A stretch of 64,000 bases of DNA from Arthrobacter agilis (GTDB taxonomy: Bacteria; Actinomycetota; Actinomycetes; Actinomycetales; Micrococcaceae): NCBI RefSeq assembly GCF_030816075.1, contig NZ_JAUSXO010000001.1, positions 1,302,001 to 1,366,000 on the forward strand. The letters are read 5' to 3'. Positions 1 through 8,760 of this stretch are shown here, one piece after another. Positions within the stretch are counted from its first letter, which is position 1; the number at the start of each line of letters is the position of its first letter. The notes under the pieces are model-generated. The model was not told where the DNA came from, ran no database searches, and saw only the letters and a program-made list of their open reading frames with translations. Both the position numbers and the translations under genes were made by a program.

Positions 1-10
1 AGATCACGTC

Positions 11-277
11 ATGACGCTTCCTAGCTCATTCGACCAGGAATCAACCCGAAGCCAACAGGCGCTCGAGTCGCCTGAGCAGGGTGGGACGGCCCCTGCAGAG
101 GATCTGCTGCGCTTCCCTACTGCTGCGACCAGCGCGACTAGCGGCGACCCCAACCTGTCCTTACCCGAGGACCCCGAACTTTCGTACAGCGTGCTGGAGG
201 ACAGGCAAGTACGCTTACGTGCCGCCATCACGGGCCTTAAAGTCATGGAAGTCCACCTCCACCACGCCCGCTTCTAG
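11..277 (+). CDS. Hypothetical protein, 88 residues
   Basis: I do not recognise this protein. It has an ATG start, a GC-rich third codon position and a polar, low-complexity N-terminal half. The C-terminal half is more regular and rich in charged and hydrophobic residues, with the string LEDRQVRLRAAITGL near residue 62. The upstream region is cut off by the window edge, so ribosome binding site and operon context cannot be judged. It could equally be a chance open frame. Confidence 0.3.
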   Translation: MTLPSSFDQESTRSQQALESPEQGGTAPAEDLLRFPTAATSATSGDPNLSLPEDPELSYSVLEDRQVRLRAAITGLKVMEVHLHHARF

Positions 278-622
278 TCTTCTTGCGACTCACAGGCATT
301 CGCCGTCAGGCTTCAGCTGTCCTCAAGGAGCTCATGTGCTGGCGGGTTCCGCCGCCGAGACGTGAAACGGTGGCGGCAGCGGAAGCTTTGCTGCTGGTTG
401 GTTCCACTCCGATTGGTAGGCTCACGTCGTTCGCCAGGCCCGGGCCGATGGGGATCGCGGATTCGACGGGCCCTACACTGTCCTCGGAGCCCTCGCCTGG
501 TACATCACTTGGCATCCGCCACGTGTCCTCCGAGGGCGGGCGCAGCCATCACAGGTCGAGGGCCCCCGCCTTGCAGCCGGCCTTCTGCCGTCGACGATGT
601 CTGGGGGATCAGTACGTGCGCA
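278..622. other. Intergenic, no gene seen
   Basis: Short open frames occur on both strands here, but none shows a recognisable family, a convincing ribosome binding site or consistent codon use. Nothing further is seen in this stretch. Confidence 0.4.
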
Positions 623-1072
623 CTAGTGGGTGGTACCCACCCGCCGGCCCCGGACGTGGGTGGGTGCCAGGCTGAAGAAGAGCTCACGTTGACCGGGAGA
701 CCAGGCTTCATTGACTGCTTTACCCCAGAGAATCGTCAGGAGCGCTGAATCCTTCACACGCGTGGCCGGGCCATTGAGGAGGATGGTCCAGCCGTCAGGG
801 GTGTCCTTGTTCACGTGATCGATTTGAAACGCGGCATGGTCGAGTGAGCTCGTGGCGATGGTGCCGTCGGCGGAGGTCCGGAAGTACACGCGATCGTCCA
901 GAACAAAGTAATTGACGGGGAAGATATCCAGAAGCCCGTCACGGAAAAAACCGAGCCGACCGGTGGTCTTCGTTGTGGCAAGAGCCCAGCACTGGAAGGC
1001 CGGCAGCTGGTCAGAGGTACGGAGTGCACCGGGGGAGTCCCAGTACAGATCTTGATTGGGCGTGGTCGTCAT
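623..1072 (-). CDS. Pyridoxamine 5'-phosphate oxidase-family (split-barrel flavin) protein
   Basis: The 149-residue product fits the single-domain split-barrel fold of the pyridoxamine-phosphate-oxidase-like family. It has an alternating strand pattern, an RVYFRTSADG segment near residue 60 typical of the flavin-contacting strand, and a C-terminal SPGQRELFF-like strand. Members bind FMN or F420 and reduce or oxidise small molecules in the cytoplasm; the substrate cannot be predicted. The ATG is preceded by AAGGA at good spacing. It stands alone on the minus strand, divergent from the stress-protein gene. Family assignment is fairly safe, function is not. Confidence 0.7.
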   Translation of the reverse strand: MTTTPNQDLYWDSPGALRTSDQLPAFQCWALATTKTTGRLGFFRDGLLDIFPVNYFVLDDRVYFRTSADGTIATSSLDHAAFQIDHVNKDTPDGWTILLNGPATRVKDSALLTILWGKAVNEAWSPGQRELFFSLAPTHVRGRRVGTTH

Positions 1073-1461
1073 GATGCGTCCTTGTCCCTTGCTAACGGAG
1101 ACCCATTGCCGGTGGCTCGAAACAGCTGCGGATGCGGGAGTACATCGGCTGTCGTCGACCGGCGCTGATAGGCAGCGGTCTCCTAGTTTCCAACCGTACG
1201 GCGAAATGGTGTATCGAATCAGGGTCGAAAGGCCCTGACCTCGTGGGCTGCTTACGGCGACGCTTAAGGACGGTTAAGGTGGTGAAGGTACGTGGCTTAC
1301 TCCGGGTCGTAAGCATTGCTCCACAGGGGCCCTTGTGCTGCATCAGGAAAATCCTCTGCGGCCGCATCAACGCAGCCGACGACAAGGACTTAACGGATGA
1401 CGCCCCGACAGATTTGCACCGACCACCCACGCCCGAACAGGCGACGCCCTGACCTGGCCGC
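1073..1461. other. Divergent intergenic region
   Basis: About 390 bases separate the oxidase-type gene from the stress-protein gene, so promoters for both should lie here. No clear hexamers or operator palindromes were found. The reading frame of the stress protein extends back through part of this region without protein-like composition. Confidence 0.4.
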
Positions 1462-2634
1462 GTGCACCGTTCCTCCATCCACGACATCAACCGGGACAAC
1501 GAAACGGGAGCCGACGGCAGACTGCGGCGAAACAGCCACCGCCCAGACCCGTCCCCGATTCTCAGAGTTGTTAGCCAGCGCTGTATTCATGGGGCGGAAC
1601 AGACGCCCGAGCGGAGCCAGACCGCCTCGCGTGGCAGTGCTGGCATTCACCAGTGCAGATTCGCGGTGCCCGTGCTGACGGTCGCCCGCCCTCAGGACCC
1701 GGAAGTGCCGCCCGGCGTCGAGCGGCGGGCAATTCTGGTCGCAGTACGGGGTCGCCTGTCGATCAATACGCCCCTCGAGCAGGCGGCGCGTCGTGCACGG
1801 GCAGCCAACTCGCCGCTCACACTCGTTCACGCGGTGCCTGCTCCCGACTCGATGCCGCCCGGAACGTGTTACGCCGATGTGGTCGACGCGGGCCGCAGGA
1901 CGCTTCAGGACGAAGCCACCCGGTTGTCGATTGACTACCCGACCGTGCGGGTCAGCACCTATCTCCACTGCGGTGATATTGTTCATGCCCTCCTCGGACT
2001 ATCAGCCGGCGCGTCCCTGCTCGTCGTGGGCGCGGACCGGGTGAACACCCTCACTGGTGTCTTCCAGGGCTCTGTGGCCATCCAGGCGGTATTGGGGTCG
2101 CTCGCTTCGGTCCTGATCGTCCCCACCGGTCCACAGAGCAACAGCGCGAAAAATGGTACCGCCCACGGGTACGTCGTGGTCGGTGTCGACGGTTCTACAG
2201 AGTCCAGCGCGGCCCTGACCCGAGCAGCTGCCGAAGCACACCGACTCGGTGCTGCGCTGCGCGTGATTGCGGCAGTAAAACCTGCATCGCCCGCAGCCGA
2301 AGCCCTGAGGGTCGATACTTCAGCGATGCGTTCGGCGATCCACGCCGCCTATCCGTCCCTGCGCGTGAGTTGGATCGTGGACGCGCTGCGCACTCCGGCC
2401 CGGGCCCTGATGCGACACAGCCCGGATGCCGCCCTGTTGGTGATCGGCCGCCACGGGCGCGGCACCACGGCAGGAATGGGAATCGGCTCGGTCACCCACA
2501 CACTGCTACTGCGACCGCCCTGCCCCACGCTCGTCATCACCACGCCCGGACCTGTATCGGTAGTCAAGTCAAAGACTGAGACTGCCCTGAGGGCGCGGTG
2601 TACGCCCTCGCGGAGTCCTGACTTGATGCCCTAA
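1462..2634 (+). CDS. Tandem universal stress protein (two UspA domains)
   Basis: Two UspA-type domains occupy residues of about 85-225 and 238-365. The second keeps the ATP-binding pattern G-2X-G-9X-G-S in GRHGRGTTAGMGIGS; the first has GADR in the equivalent place and is probably weakened for nucleotide binding. Such proteins are cytoplasmic stress-linked ATP binders. The first ~68 residues do not look like protein. GTG codons at 1666 or 1672 are better starts, just before VPVLTVARPQ, which itself resembles the closing strand of a third, lost UspA domain. The end is followed closely by convergent remnants on the other strand. Confidence 0.8.
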   Translation: MHRSSIHDINRDNETGADGRLRRNSHRPDPSPILRVVSQRCIHGAEQTPERSQTASRGSAGIHQCRFAVPVLTVARPQDPEVPPGVERRAILVAVRGRLSINTPLEQAARRARAANSPLTLVHAVPAPDSMPPGTCYADVVDAGRRTLQDEATRLSIDYPTVRVSTYLHCGDIVHALLGLSAGASLLVVGADRVNTLTGVFQGSVAIQAVLGSLASVLIVPTGPQSNSAKNGTAHGYVVVGVDGSTESSAALTRAAAEAHRLGAALRVIAAVKPASPAAEALRVDTSAMRSAIHAAYPSLRVSWIVDALRTPARALMRHSPDAALLVIGRHGRGTTAGMGIGSVTHTLLLRPPCPTLVITTPGPVSVVKSKTETALRARCTPSRSPDLMP

Positions 2635-2636
2635 CG

Positions 2637-2948
2637 CTAAGGACGACACCGCCGCGTCAAACCTCTTAGTGAGGTCGAGTAGCCGAGGCCGTAGGCACCG
2701 ATCACGCCTTCTCGCTGAACCTGGGTGCCGGCGTTCACGATCCCATCGATCCTGTCGAATGCCCTCTCTTCAACGTCTTCGGCGTGGCCACTGAGTTCGA
2801 GGCCGATCTCATTCCCAGGAAGACCCGCGCGGGCATGGCGGCCGCCAAAGTCGAGGGCCGGGTGCAGTTGTACACCGGGCGCTACCGGCGGCGAGTACGC
2901 TGCAGCGAGGCCGAGGCCGTTCGTGGAGCCGGTGAGGAGGATTCCCAT
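2637..2948 (-). pseudogene. Degraded short-chain dehydrogenase N-terminal fragment
   Basis: Reading from an ATG at 2948, the frame gives MGILLTGSTNGLGLAAA, the N-terminal strand and TGxxxGxG cofactor motif of an SDR. Later segments (HARAGLPGNE, and FDRIDGIVNAG, the NAG motif) still match the family, but the first helix is disrupted and the catalytic Tyr/Lys half is absent. At ~100 residues it is far short of the usual ~250-300. It sits directly downstream of the XRE regulator and may once have been its partner in an operon. Confidence 0.65.
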
Positions 2949-2964
2949 GTTCCGAGTGTTTCTT

Positions 2965-3891
2965 TCAGCTGTGATTGGTGTCGGTGGTGGTCGCCGCGTT
3001 CGAGGCATCCCGCGCCTGATGGCGCAGGGTGTTGTCGTGGGTGGCGGCCCAGGCGGCGAGGAGTTGGAGGCCGTCGTGGGAGGGGGTGCCTGGTTGGGCG
3101 GTGTAGGCGATGAGCGACAGCCCCGGGTCGGAGGCCAGGGCGAGTCCTTCGAAGACCAGATCCAGGTCACCGACGACCGGGTGGTGCACTTTCTTGGCGC
3201 CGGAGTGGTGCAGACGGACATCGTGGGCTGCCCATAGGGTGCGGAAGTCATCACTGCGGGTGGAAAGCTCGCCAACGAGGTCGCTGAGGATCCGGTCGTA
3301 CGGTGCCCGCCCTGCCGCGCTGCGCAGCAGGGCCACGGTCTGCTGCGCCGCGTCGTCCCAGTCCCGGTAGAAGTCGCGGGAGCGGGGGTCCAGGAACAGG
3401 AACCGGCCGAAATTCGATGGCCGCTGGGGTTGCACATACATCTCGGAGTAGAACGCTGTTCCGAGCCTGTTCGAGGCGATGAGGTCGAGGCGTTCGTTCT
3501 GCACGATAGTCGGCAGGGCCGTCATCGCATCGATCATCTGCTGAACAGCTGGGCGGACCTGCCGGGCCCGAGCCGGTCCGCGCCGGCGTTGCGGGTGGGC
3601 GCCTTTGTTCGCGGTCCGGACCAGGTCGTAGAGGTGGCTCCGTTCGGCATCGTCGAGGTGCAACGCCTGACTGATGCCTTCAAGGACCGCCTCAGAGACG
3701 CCTTTGGCGTTCCCGCGTTCCAGGCGCACGTAGTACTCGGAGCTCATGCCCGCCAGGAGGGCCACTTCCTCGCGCCGTAGCCCCGGGACCCGGCGCTGGC
3801 GGTGGCCGAACACGGGCAGGCCGGCCTGCTCCGGCGTGATCCGGGCACGGCGGCTGGTGAGGAATTCCCGGAGATCGCTGGCGCTGTCCAT
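2965..3891 (-). CDS. XRE-family regulator with MmyB-like ligand-binding domain
   Basis: The protein has 308 residues. Residues of about 30-75 form a helix-turn-helix in which GLRREEVALLAGMSSEYYVR is the characteristic stretch. Residues ~115-275 match the MmyB-like C-terminal domain, which binds a small hydrophobic ligand in known structures. Such proteins usually control a divergently transcribed oxidoreductase gene, and here an SDR gene starts ~150 bases away on the opposite strand. I infer autoregulation plus control of that SDR. The C-terminal tail (ATTTDTNHS) is low complexity. Family certain, ligand unknown. Confidence 0.88.
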   Translation of the reverse strand: MDSASDLREFLTSRRARITPEQAGLPVFGHRQRRVPGLRREEVALLAGMSSEYYVRLERGNAKGVSEAVLEGISQALHLDDAERSHLYDLVRTANKGAHPQRRRGPARARQVRPAVQQMIDAMTALPTIVQNERLDLIASNRLGTAFYSEMYVQPQRPSNFGRFLFLDPRSRDFYRDWDDAAQQTVALLRSAAGRAPYDRILSDLVGELSTRSDDFRTLWAAHDVRLHHSGAKKVHHPVVGDLDLVFEGLALASDPGLSLIAYTAQPGTPSHDGLQLLAAWAATHDNTLRHQARDASNAATTTDTNHS

Positions 3892-4040
3892 TCTTCGACG
3901 CTACGCGCGATCCTCAGGCTTAGGGGGTCACTGGCATTAACCGGATAGGTCGGGACTCCCTTGCGTTCCGGGACCGGCGTTCACTGGAAGAACAACAGGC
4001 ACGAACACTCGGCAGAAGAACATATGAAAAGGACATCATC
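3892..4040. promoter_or_regulatory. Divergent promoter region between XRE regulator and SDR
   Basis: This 149-base gap holds the two 5' ends of divergent genes. An AAAAGGA ribosome binding site precedes the SDR ATG. No symmetric operator was identified by eye. The regulatory role is inferred only from arrangement. Confidence 0.4.
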
Positions 4041-4886
4041 ATGACTGATCAGGAAGTCTGGTTCATCACCGGAGCCGCCCGCGGCATGGGCATCGACATC
4101 GCCCGCGCAGCCCTCGAGGCAGGCCACAAGGTTGTCGGCACCGCCCGGGACGCATCGAGGGTGACCGACGTCCTCGGCGAGCACGAGAACCTGCTGGCCG
4201 TGTCCCTTGACATCACCGACGACGCCGCTGCCACGGCCGCCGTCGACGCAGCCGTTGCACGGTTCGGTCGGATCGACCGGCTCGTCAACAATGCAGGGAA
4301 CTTCTACGCCGGATTCTTCGAAGTCATCAGCCCCGCCCAGTTCCGCCAGCAGATGGAGACGAACTTCTTCGGCCCCTTGAACGTCACCCGGGCCGTCCTG
4401 CCGGTTCTGCGCGCCCAGCGCAGCGGCCACATCATCACCTTCAGCTCCACCGCCGGACTCACCGGCCAGGAATTCGTCGCCGCGTACTGCGCCTCGAAGT
4501 TCGCCATCGAAGGCTGGATGGAGTCCCTACGTTTCGATCTGGAGCCCTACGGCATCAACACGACGATCGTGGATCCCGGCTTCTTCCGCACCGAACTGCT
4601 CGTCGAAGGCGCATCCACGAACTGGCCGGAACTGTCCATCGAGGACTACGACCAGCGCACCCAGAGCACCATCGAGGCGTGGAAGGGCATGAACGGCAAG
4701 CAGAGCGGAGACCCGGCGAAGCTCGCCGCCGCCCTGATCACCATCGCAGCCCAGGAGCGGCCGCCGCTGCGCTGGCTCGCCGGCGCGGACGCCGTGCAGA
4801 CCGCGGAGGATAAGGCGCGCCTGCTCCTCGAGCAGGCCGACGCCTACCGGGAACTGTCCTCCTCCCTCGCCCACGACGACGAGTAG
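4041..4886 (+). CDS. Short-chain dehydrogenase/reductase
   Basis: A 281-residue classical SDR. The cofactor motif TGAARGMG is near residue 11, NNAG near 82, and the catalytic set is Ser in FSSTAG followed by YCASK. The extended C-terminus with the PGFFRTELL segment is typical of SDRs annotated as oxidoreductases of unknown substrate, some close to retinol-dehydrogenase-like enzymes. An AAAAGGA site lies at correct spacing before the ATG. Its divergent neighbour is the MmyB-type regulator, the usual partner, so expression is probably substrate-induced. NADP preference is plausible but not proven. Confidence 0.9.
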   Translation: MTDQEVWFITGAARGMGIDIARAALEAGHKVVGTARDASRVTDVLGEHENLLAVSLDITDDAAATAAVDAAVARFGRIDRLVNNAGNFYAGFFEVISPAQFRQQMETNFFGPLNVTRAVLPVLRAQRSGHIITFSSTAGLTGQEFVAAYCASKFAIEGWMESLRFDLEPYGINTTIVDPGFFRTELLVEGASTNWPELSIEDYDQRTQSTIEAWKGMNGKQSGDPAKLAAALITIAAQERPPLRWLAGADAVQTAEDKARLLLEQADAYRELSSSLAHDDE

Positions 4887-5275
4887 CCCGGTACGGCGAA
4901 TACTGGGGCGCAGACAGCTGCGGGCCTGGAGAGAGCGCTACCTCAACATGCCGGCGGTCTCGCCGGCACGTTCGAAGAGCGAGGACCGCGCTGGCCACCT
5001 CGGCACCTTGTGGTGCTTGATGATGGGCACTTCAGCAACCTCGTGGCTCTTAGTGGTGGCTACTTCCATACGCCTGACCAGGCCCAATCCGTCGTGCTGG
5101 ACGCAGTCCTGCTCGAGCACGGTGGGAACGAACCCGTCATACGCCCCCTACTGACCGGTGTCCTGAGTCTCGGTGGCGATGAGTTCGCCTGACGAGGGGT
5201 AGCGGCAGTAGGCACTGCACGCCTTGATCCCGAACTGAGGATTGAGCGCGTTATGTCGTGGTTATCAGGAGCCGT
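4887..5275. other. Intergenic between convergent genes
   Basis: No gene is supported in this 389-base gap between the SDR and amidase 3' ends. Short open frames on both strands lack family resemblance. No strong terminator hairpin was recognised. Confidence 0.4.
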
Positions 5276-6778
5276 TCAGGTGCTTCTCGGTGCGCTTTGG
5301 GGGTGAGTTCGGTGTCCGATGACCTGTTCGAAGCCGTAGCCGACGGCGAACATGGTGGGCTCGTCGTAAGGGCGTGCGAGTATCTCCATACCAATGGGCA
5401 GGCCGGAGGCGGTGAGGCCCGCCGGTACTGTCATGGATGGCATCCAGGTCTGCGAACCTATGACCGTGTTCGTGGGAAAGTTCAGGGTGTTCCACAGCCC
5501 GGAATCGGTATCTTCGTGGGTGGGCGGGGCGACCTGGCAGGTCGGATAGACCAGCGTGTCGAGGTTATTGGCTTCCATGAGATTGACGACCGTTTTCATG
5601 AACGCTTCCCGCGCGGTGTAGGCGGTGTAGTAGCCCACGTCGTTCAACGGGTCATCGGGTCCGGCCGCTAACGCCTCGAGGAGATCGAGTTTTTTGTGGT
5701 ATCGGCCTGAGTCGATGATCTCGGCGACGGTGTGCGCTGGTGGGTTGGGTTTGGATGAGAGCCAGGTGTCGATGTCGTGCTTGGACTTGATCGTGTACAG
5801 GGAAGTTCTGCCGATCCACCCGGAGAGGTCATCGATGGTGACATCGACGACAGTGGCACCACCTGCCCTCAGCTCGTCAAGAGCGCTGGCCATCACGTGA
5901 TTGACGGGGGCAGCGTTGGGGTCAGCGTCAGCACCGAATGCGCTGCGCAGGACTCCAATACGTCGTCCGTGAAGGGCGTTAGGGACCAGGCTGTCCACGT
6001 ATGACGAGGGTGCGCGTGCCACGGAGTAGGCGTAGGTCAGTGGGTCGCTCCGGTCGAAGCCGGCCATCACGGTGAACACGCGGGCGGCGTCTTCCACGGA
6101 CCTGGCCATGGGCCCGATGGTGTCCTGGGCGCTCACCAAAGGATTGCATCCGGTTCGACTGATCAAACCAGGAGTGGAGCGAACCCCGACCAGATTGCAG
6201 AACGAGGCGGGTAGACGCACTGATCCTCCGCAGTCAGTGCCAAGCCCTACGGTCGCGTACCCTGCCGCGATTGCGGCGCCTGTTCCACTGCTCGATCCTC
6301 CTGGATCGCGGCCAAGGTCGTAGGGGTTCTTCGTCACCCCGGTATGGGAGGAGTAGCTGAACCACGACGTGGCCCAGTCAGGAAGTGTCGTCTTCGCGAG
6401 GATGATCGCCCCCGCGGCGCGCAGCGTGGCGACCACTGTTGCGTCCTGCTCCGCCCGGTAGTCAGCGAAGATTTCCGATCCGAACGAGGTCGGCATGTCC
6501 GCCGTTTCCAGGCAGTCCTTGATGACCATGGGGATGCCATGCAGAGGCCCGACTGGTTGCCCTGTCTGCCGGTAGGCATCATCCAGTTCATCCGCTTGTT
6601 CCCTGGCGGCTTGATTGATGGTGACAACTGCGTTCAATTCAGGGCCGGCATGATCGAAGGCCTCGATCCGGTCAAGGTAGGCGTCGACCAGCTGCCGTGC
6701 CGTGACCCGACCGGTGAACAGTGCGGCTTGGATCCCCGCAATGTCAGCATCTTCAAGAGACGTGCCGTTGAGATCCAT
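5276..6778 (-). CDS. Amidase-signature hydrolase
   Basis: The 500-residue enzyme belongs to the amidase signature family, which cleaves C-N amide bonds with a Ser-cis-Ser-Lys triad. Visible residues are Lys87 in IPMVIKDCLE, the Ser-rich loop at about 162-164 in DPGGSSSGTG, and the nucleophile near Ser186 in GTDCGGSVRLP. The start at 6778 is chosen because GGGAGAAG precedes it and the 67 residues further upstream do not look coding. It is monocistronic. Substrates in the family range from simple amides to aryl-acyl amides and peptides, and none can be chosen here. Confidence 0.9.
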   Translation of the reverse strand: MDLNGTSLEDADIAGIQAALFTGRVTARQLVDAYLDRIEAFDHAGPELNAVVTINQAAREQADELDDAYRQTGQPVGPLHGIPMVIKDCLETADMPTSFGSEIFADYRAEQDATVVATLRAAGAIILAKTTLPDWATSWFSYSSHTGVTKNPYDLGRDPGGSSSGTGAAIAAGYATVGLGTDCGGSVRLPASFCNLVGVRSTPGLISRTGCNPLVSAQDTIGPMARSVEDAARVFTVMAGFDRSDPLTYAYSVARAPSSYVDSLVPNALHGRRIGVLRSAFGADADPNAAPVNHVMASALDELRAGGATVVDVTIDDLSGWIGRTSLYTIKSKHDIDTWLSSKPNPPAHTVAEIIDSGRYHKKLDLLEALAAGPDDPLNDVGYYTAYTAREAFMKTVVNLMEANNLDTLVYPTCQVAPPTHEDTDSGLWNTLNFPTNTVIGSQTWMPSMTVPAGLTASGLPIGMEILARPYDEPTMFAVGYGFEQVIGHRTHPQSAPRST

Positions 6779-7213
6779 GAAGCTTCTCCCATGAGAGGTC
6801 AATAAGCTTTTGCCCTGACGGTAGGACGAGCAAGAATCAAGGTCAACCCCTCCGTGAGGATTACCAGGCTCCCAGCAGCACGGCCGTCCTGTCCGAATGG
6901 GGTGCGCGAGCTTCGCGACGCTGCTCCTAGCTGAGCGCATCGGCGTCGACGTACCCAGCTGCCGAGGTCCTGAGCACACTCAGACCCTCGCCCACGGGAT
7001 GAACCGGACCGCGCCACTTCTGCACGGTGATTGCTCGAACACTGCCCCGCGACCAAGACCGCAGCTATGTCGAGTCAAAATCGGCTGTCGCGTACTGGAT
7101 TGGTTGCGGTAGACATAGGGGAGCAGTCAACGCCACAGGAACCCGCGAGGGCGGCTTCACGTGACCGGTCTGCAGCTGTCAGGTCCGTTACAACAGAAGA
7201 GGGTTCAGGCGCC
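6779..7213 (+). other. Intergenic with conserved leader (7108-7213)
   Basis: The first ~330 bases hold nothing recognisable. From 7108 (GGTAGACATAGGG) to the next start, the sequence resembles the leader of the paralogous gene at 9868, including an AGCAGTCA-like string just after it, a GGCGGCTTCA string and a CAGTCTGCAG-like segment. The spacing from GGTAGACATAGG to the start codon is nearly the same (~95 and ~91 bases). It probably contains the promoter and 5' UTR. Confidence 0.45.
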
Positions 7214-7483
7214 ATGACCGAAGATGATCTCCGTAGGATCGCGGTTGCCGCGGCCGACAAAGAAGCAGCTGCGTTTGAACTCGATCACGCAGACCTGAAA
7301 CTGAAGGAGGCTGTCGTCGTCGCACTGGATCACGGCACGCCGACGGAAGTGGTTGCTCAGGTCGCGGACCTCGACCCGGAGGAAATCATCGGCCTGGTGC
7401 ACGACATCGAGGAGCCCGCGCTCCTCACGTTGGACGAAGTCGACCCGGCTACCGCCCGGGAGTCAGTAGCGCCCACGATGTAG
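7214..7483 (+). CDS. Conserved small acidic protein, family 'AADKE' copy 1 (89 residues)
   Basis: I do not recognise a named domain. The protein is predicted helical and acidic, with VAAADKEAAAFELDHADLKL followed by KEAVVVALDHGTP and VVAQVADLDPEEI. The middle part looks like a short helix-turn-helix of the kind that checks 'A..HGTP..VVA..A' in small actinobacterial proteins, but DNA contact residues are not evident. The start at 7214 is chosen by homology to the 94-residue paralogue at 9868. A more divergent third copy lies at 25615. Both close copies flank GAF-ANTAR genes, suggesting a shared regulatory context. Confidence 0.75.
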   Translation: MTEDDLRRIAVAAADKEAAAFELDHADLKLKEAVVVALDHGTPTEVVAQVADLDPEEIIGLVHDIEEPALLTLDEVDPATARESVAPTM

Positions 7484-7570
7484 TCGCCTATCGCGCAGGA
7501 TGCCAGGTAGCACTCCCGCTAGATCCTGCAGCGACGCGTGAGCGTGGCGACTGGCACGATGGGGCACCCA

Positions 7571-7616
7571 CAGGTGGACGACTTCGAGCTCTACCCTTCG
7601 GGCTCCACCCGCCCAC
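7571..7616. repeat. 46-bp interspersed repeat, copy 1
   Basis: This is the first of three copies (others 12775-12820 and ~19464-19509). Each contains two GCTCCACCC-type units separated by TTCGG, here with one change in the first unit. It lies ~45 bases beyond the 3' end of the GAF-ANTAR gene on the minus strand, as does copy 3 beyond its own GAF-ANTAR gene. Confidence 0.75.
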
Positions 7617-7660
7617 GGTAGTGGCCGGATGGACTGTTGGTGAGGCGGGTGCGGAGGCCC

Positions 7661-8482
7661 TTACTGGTCGAAGTGGGTGGTCGCAGCGTCGGGACTGATG
7701 GAGTGGATGACTTTAGCGGCGACATCATGCAGTTTGGTGTTCCTGGCATTGGAGGCGGTTTTCAGGATGGTCATGGCGCGGTCCTGGCTACACCTGTTCT
7801 GGGCCATGATGATGCCGGCGGCGAGGTTGATGGTGGTGCGGGAGCGCATCGCGGTGGTGAGGTTCTGACCTGTGTCGGTGAGGTGAGCGATCCGTACTGC
7901 CAGCCGCAGGCACTGGGATACTTCGCGGGCGAAGTGCTCTGCTACATGCATTTTCTCATCATCGAACGAGTCGGGGGCCAGGGCGTAGAGGTTCAGCCCG
8001 CAAGCGGCTTCCCCTTCCAGGGGTACGGGCACCGCCAAGATGGAATGTACCCCGTAGCCGGAGATGGCCTTGAAGTATGCCGACCACCGCCGGTCGGTGC
8101 GGCTATCGCGCACATGGACGAGGGTTCGGGTGCGGGCGGCGGTCAGGCACGGCCCCTCCCCGAAGGAGTACTGGATTTCGTCCATGCGGCGGGCGGTTTC
8201 GCTGCTGCTGGCCACGGTGCCGTTGGTCCTGGGGCGCAGTAGTGTCACACCGCAGAGCACTTCACGTCCGGGCTCCGAGAGGCGTTCTGCGGCGAGCGTG
8301 GCCAGTGCGGTCAGGAACTCCTCCACATCGGCGCTGTCGAGGACCAGGTTCTGCAAGATGGCGGCCATTGCGACGGGGCCGTCCTCGCGCTCAGGGTGAG
8401 GCTGCTGGCTACCGGGCCCCATCGGAGAATCCGCGGCCCGCGCATTGAGGCTACTGCTGCTGGGGGTGATGCTCGGAGTCAC
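7661..8482 (-). CDS. GAF-ANTAR regulator, type A
   Basis: After a disordered N-terminus, the conserved NLVLDSADVEEFL helix leads into a GAF sensor domain (about residues 40-175; FGEGPCLTAA and VPVPLEGEAACGLNLYA are hallmark strings). An ANTAR domain follows (about 195-255; INLAAGIIMAQNRCSQDRAM). ANTAR domains bind paired RNA stem-loops and prevent transcription termination; GAF domains sense small ligands. The GTG at 8482 is preferred because GAAGG precedes it, as in the paralogue at 20391; an ATG at 8527 is possible. Closest relatives in the window are the genes at 19558 and 59646. Confidence 0.88.
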   Translation of the reverse strand: MTPSITPSSSSLNARAADSPMGPGSQQPHPEREDGPVAMAAILQNLVLDSADVEEFLTALATLAAERLSEPGREVLCGVTLLRPRTNGTVASSSETARRMDEIQYSFGEGPCLTAARTRTLVHVRDSRTDRRWSAYFKAISGYGVHSILAVPVPLEGEAACGLNLYALAPDSFDDEKMHVAEHFAREVSQCLRLAVRIAHLTDTGQNLTTAMRSRTTINLAAGIIMAQNRCSQDRAMTILKTASNARNTKLHDVAAKVIHSISPDAATTHFDQ

Positions 8483-8760
8483 GATGCCGCCTTCATCAGT
8501 CGTTACTGAAACGCACCACCGCTGCATGGCTGCGCCTTTTCAGGCGCCGGACGGTGATGCGTCGCTGCTGCCTAACGACACGCGTCACGATACGCGACTT
8601 CGCCCGCACCTCTCCCGAGCGCCCGGTGGCAGCGGCTCCCTCCGACACCGTCGGCTCCGCGTTCTGCGGGAGGCCCTGAACGGCAGTATGGAACGCCGCC
8701 GCGCCAATGAGCCCGCAGTATTAAGGTATCCGGAGCGGTGAGGTGGGGGTGGGTGCGGGG

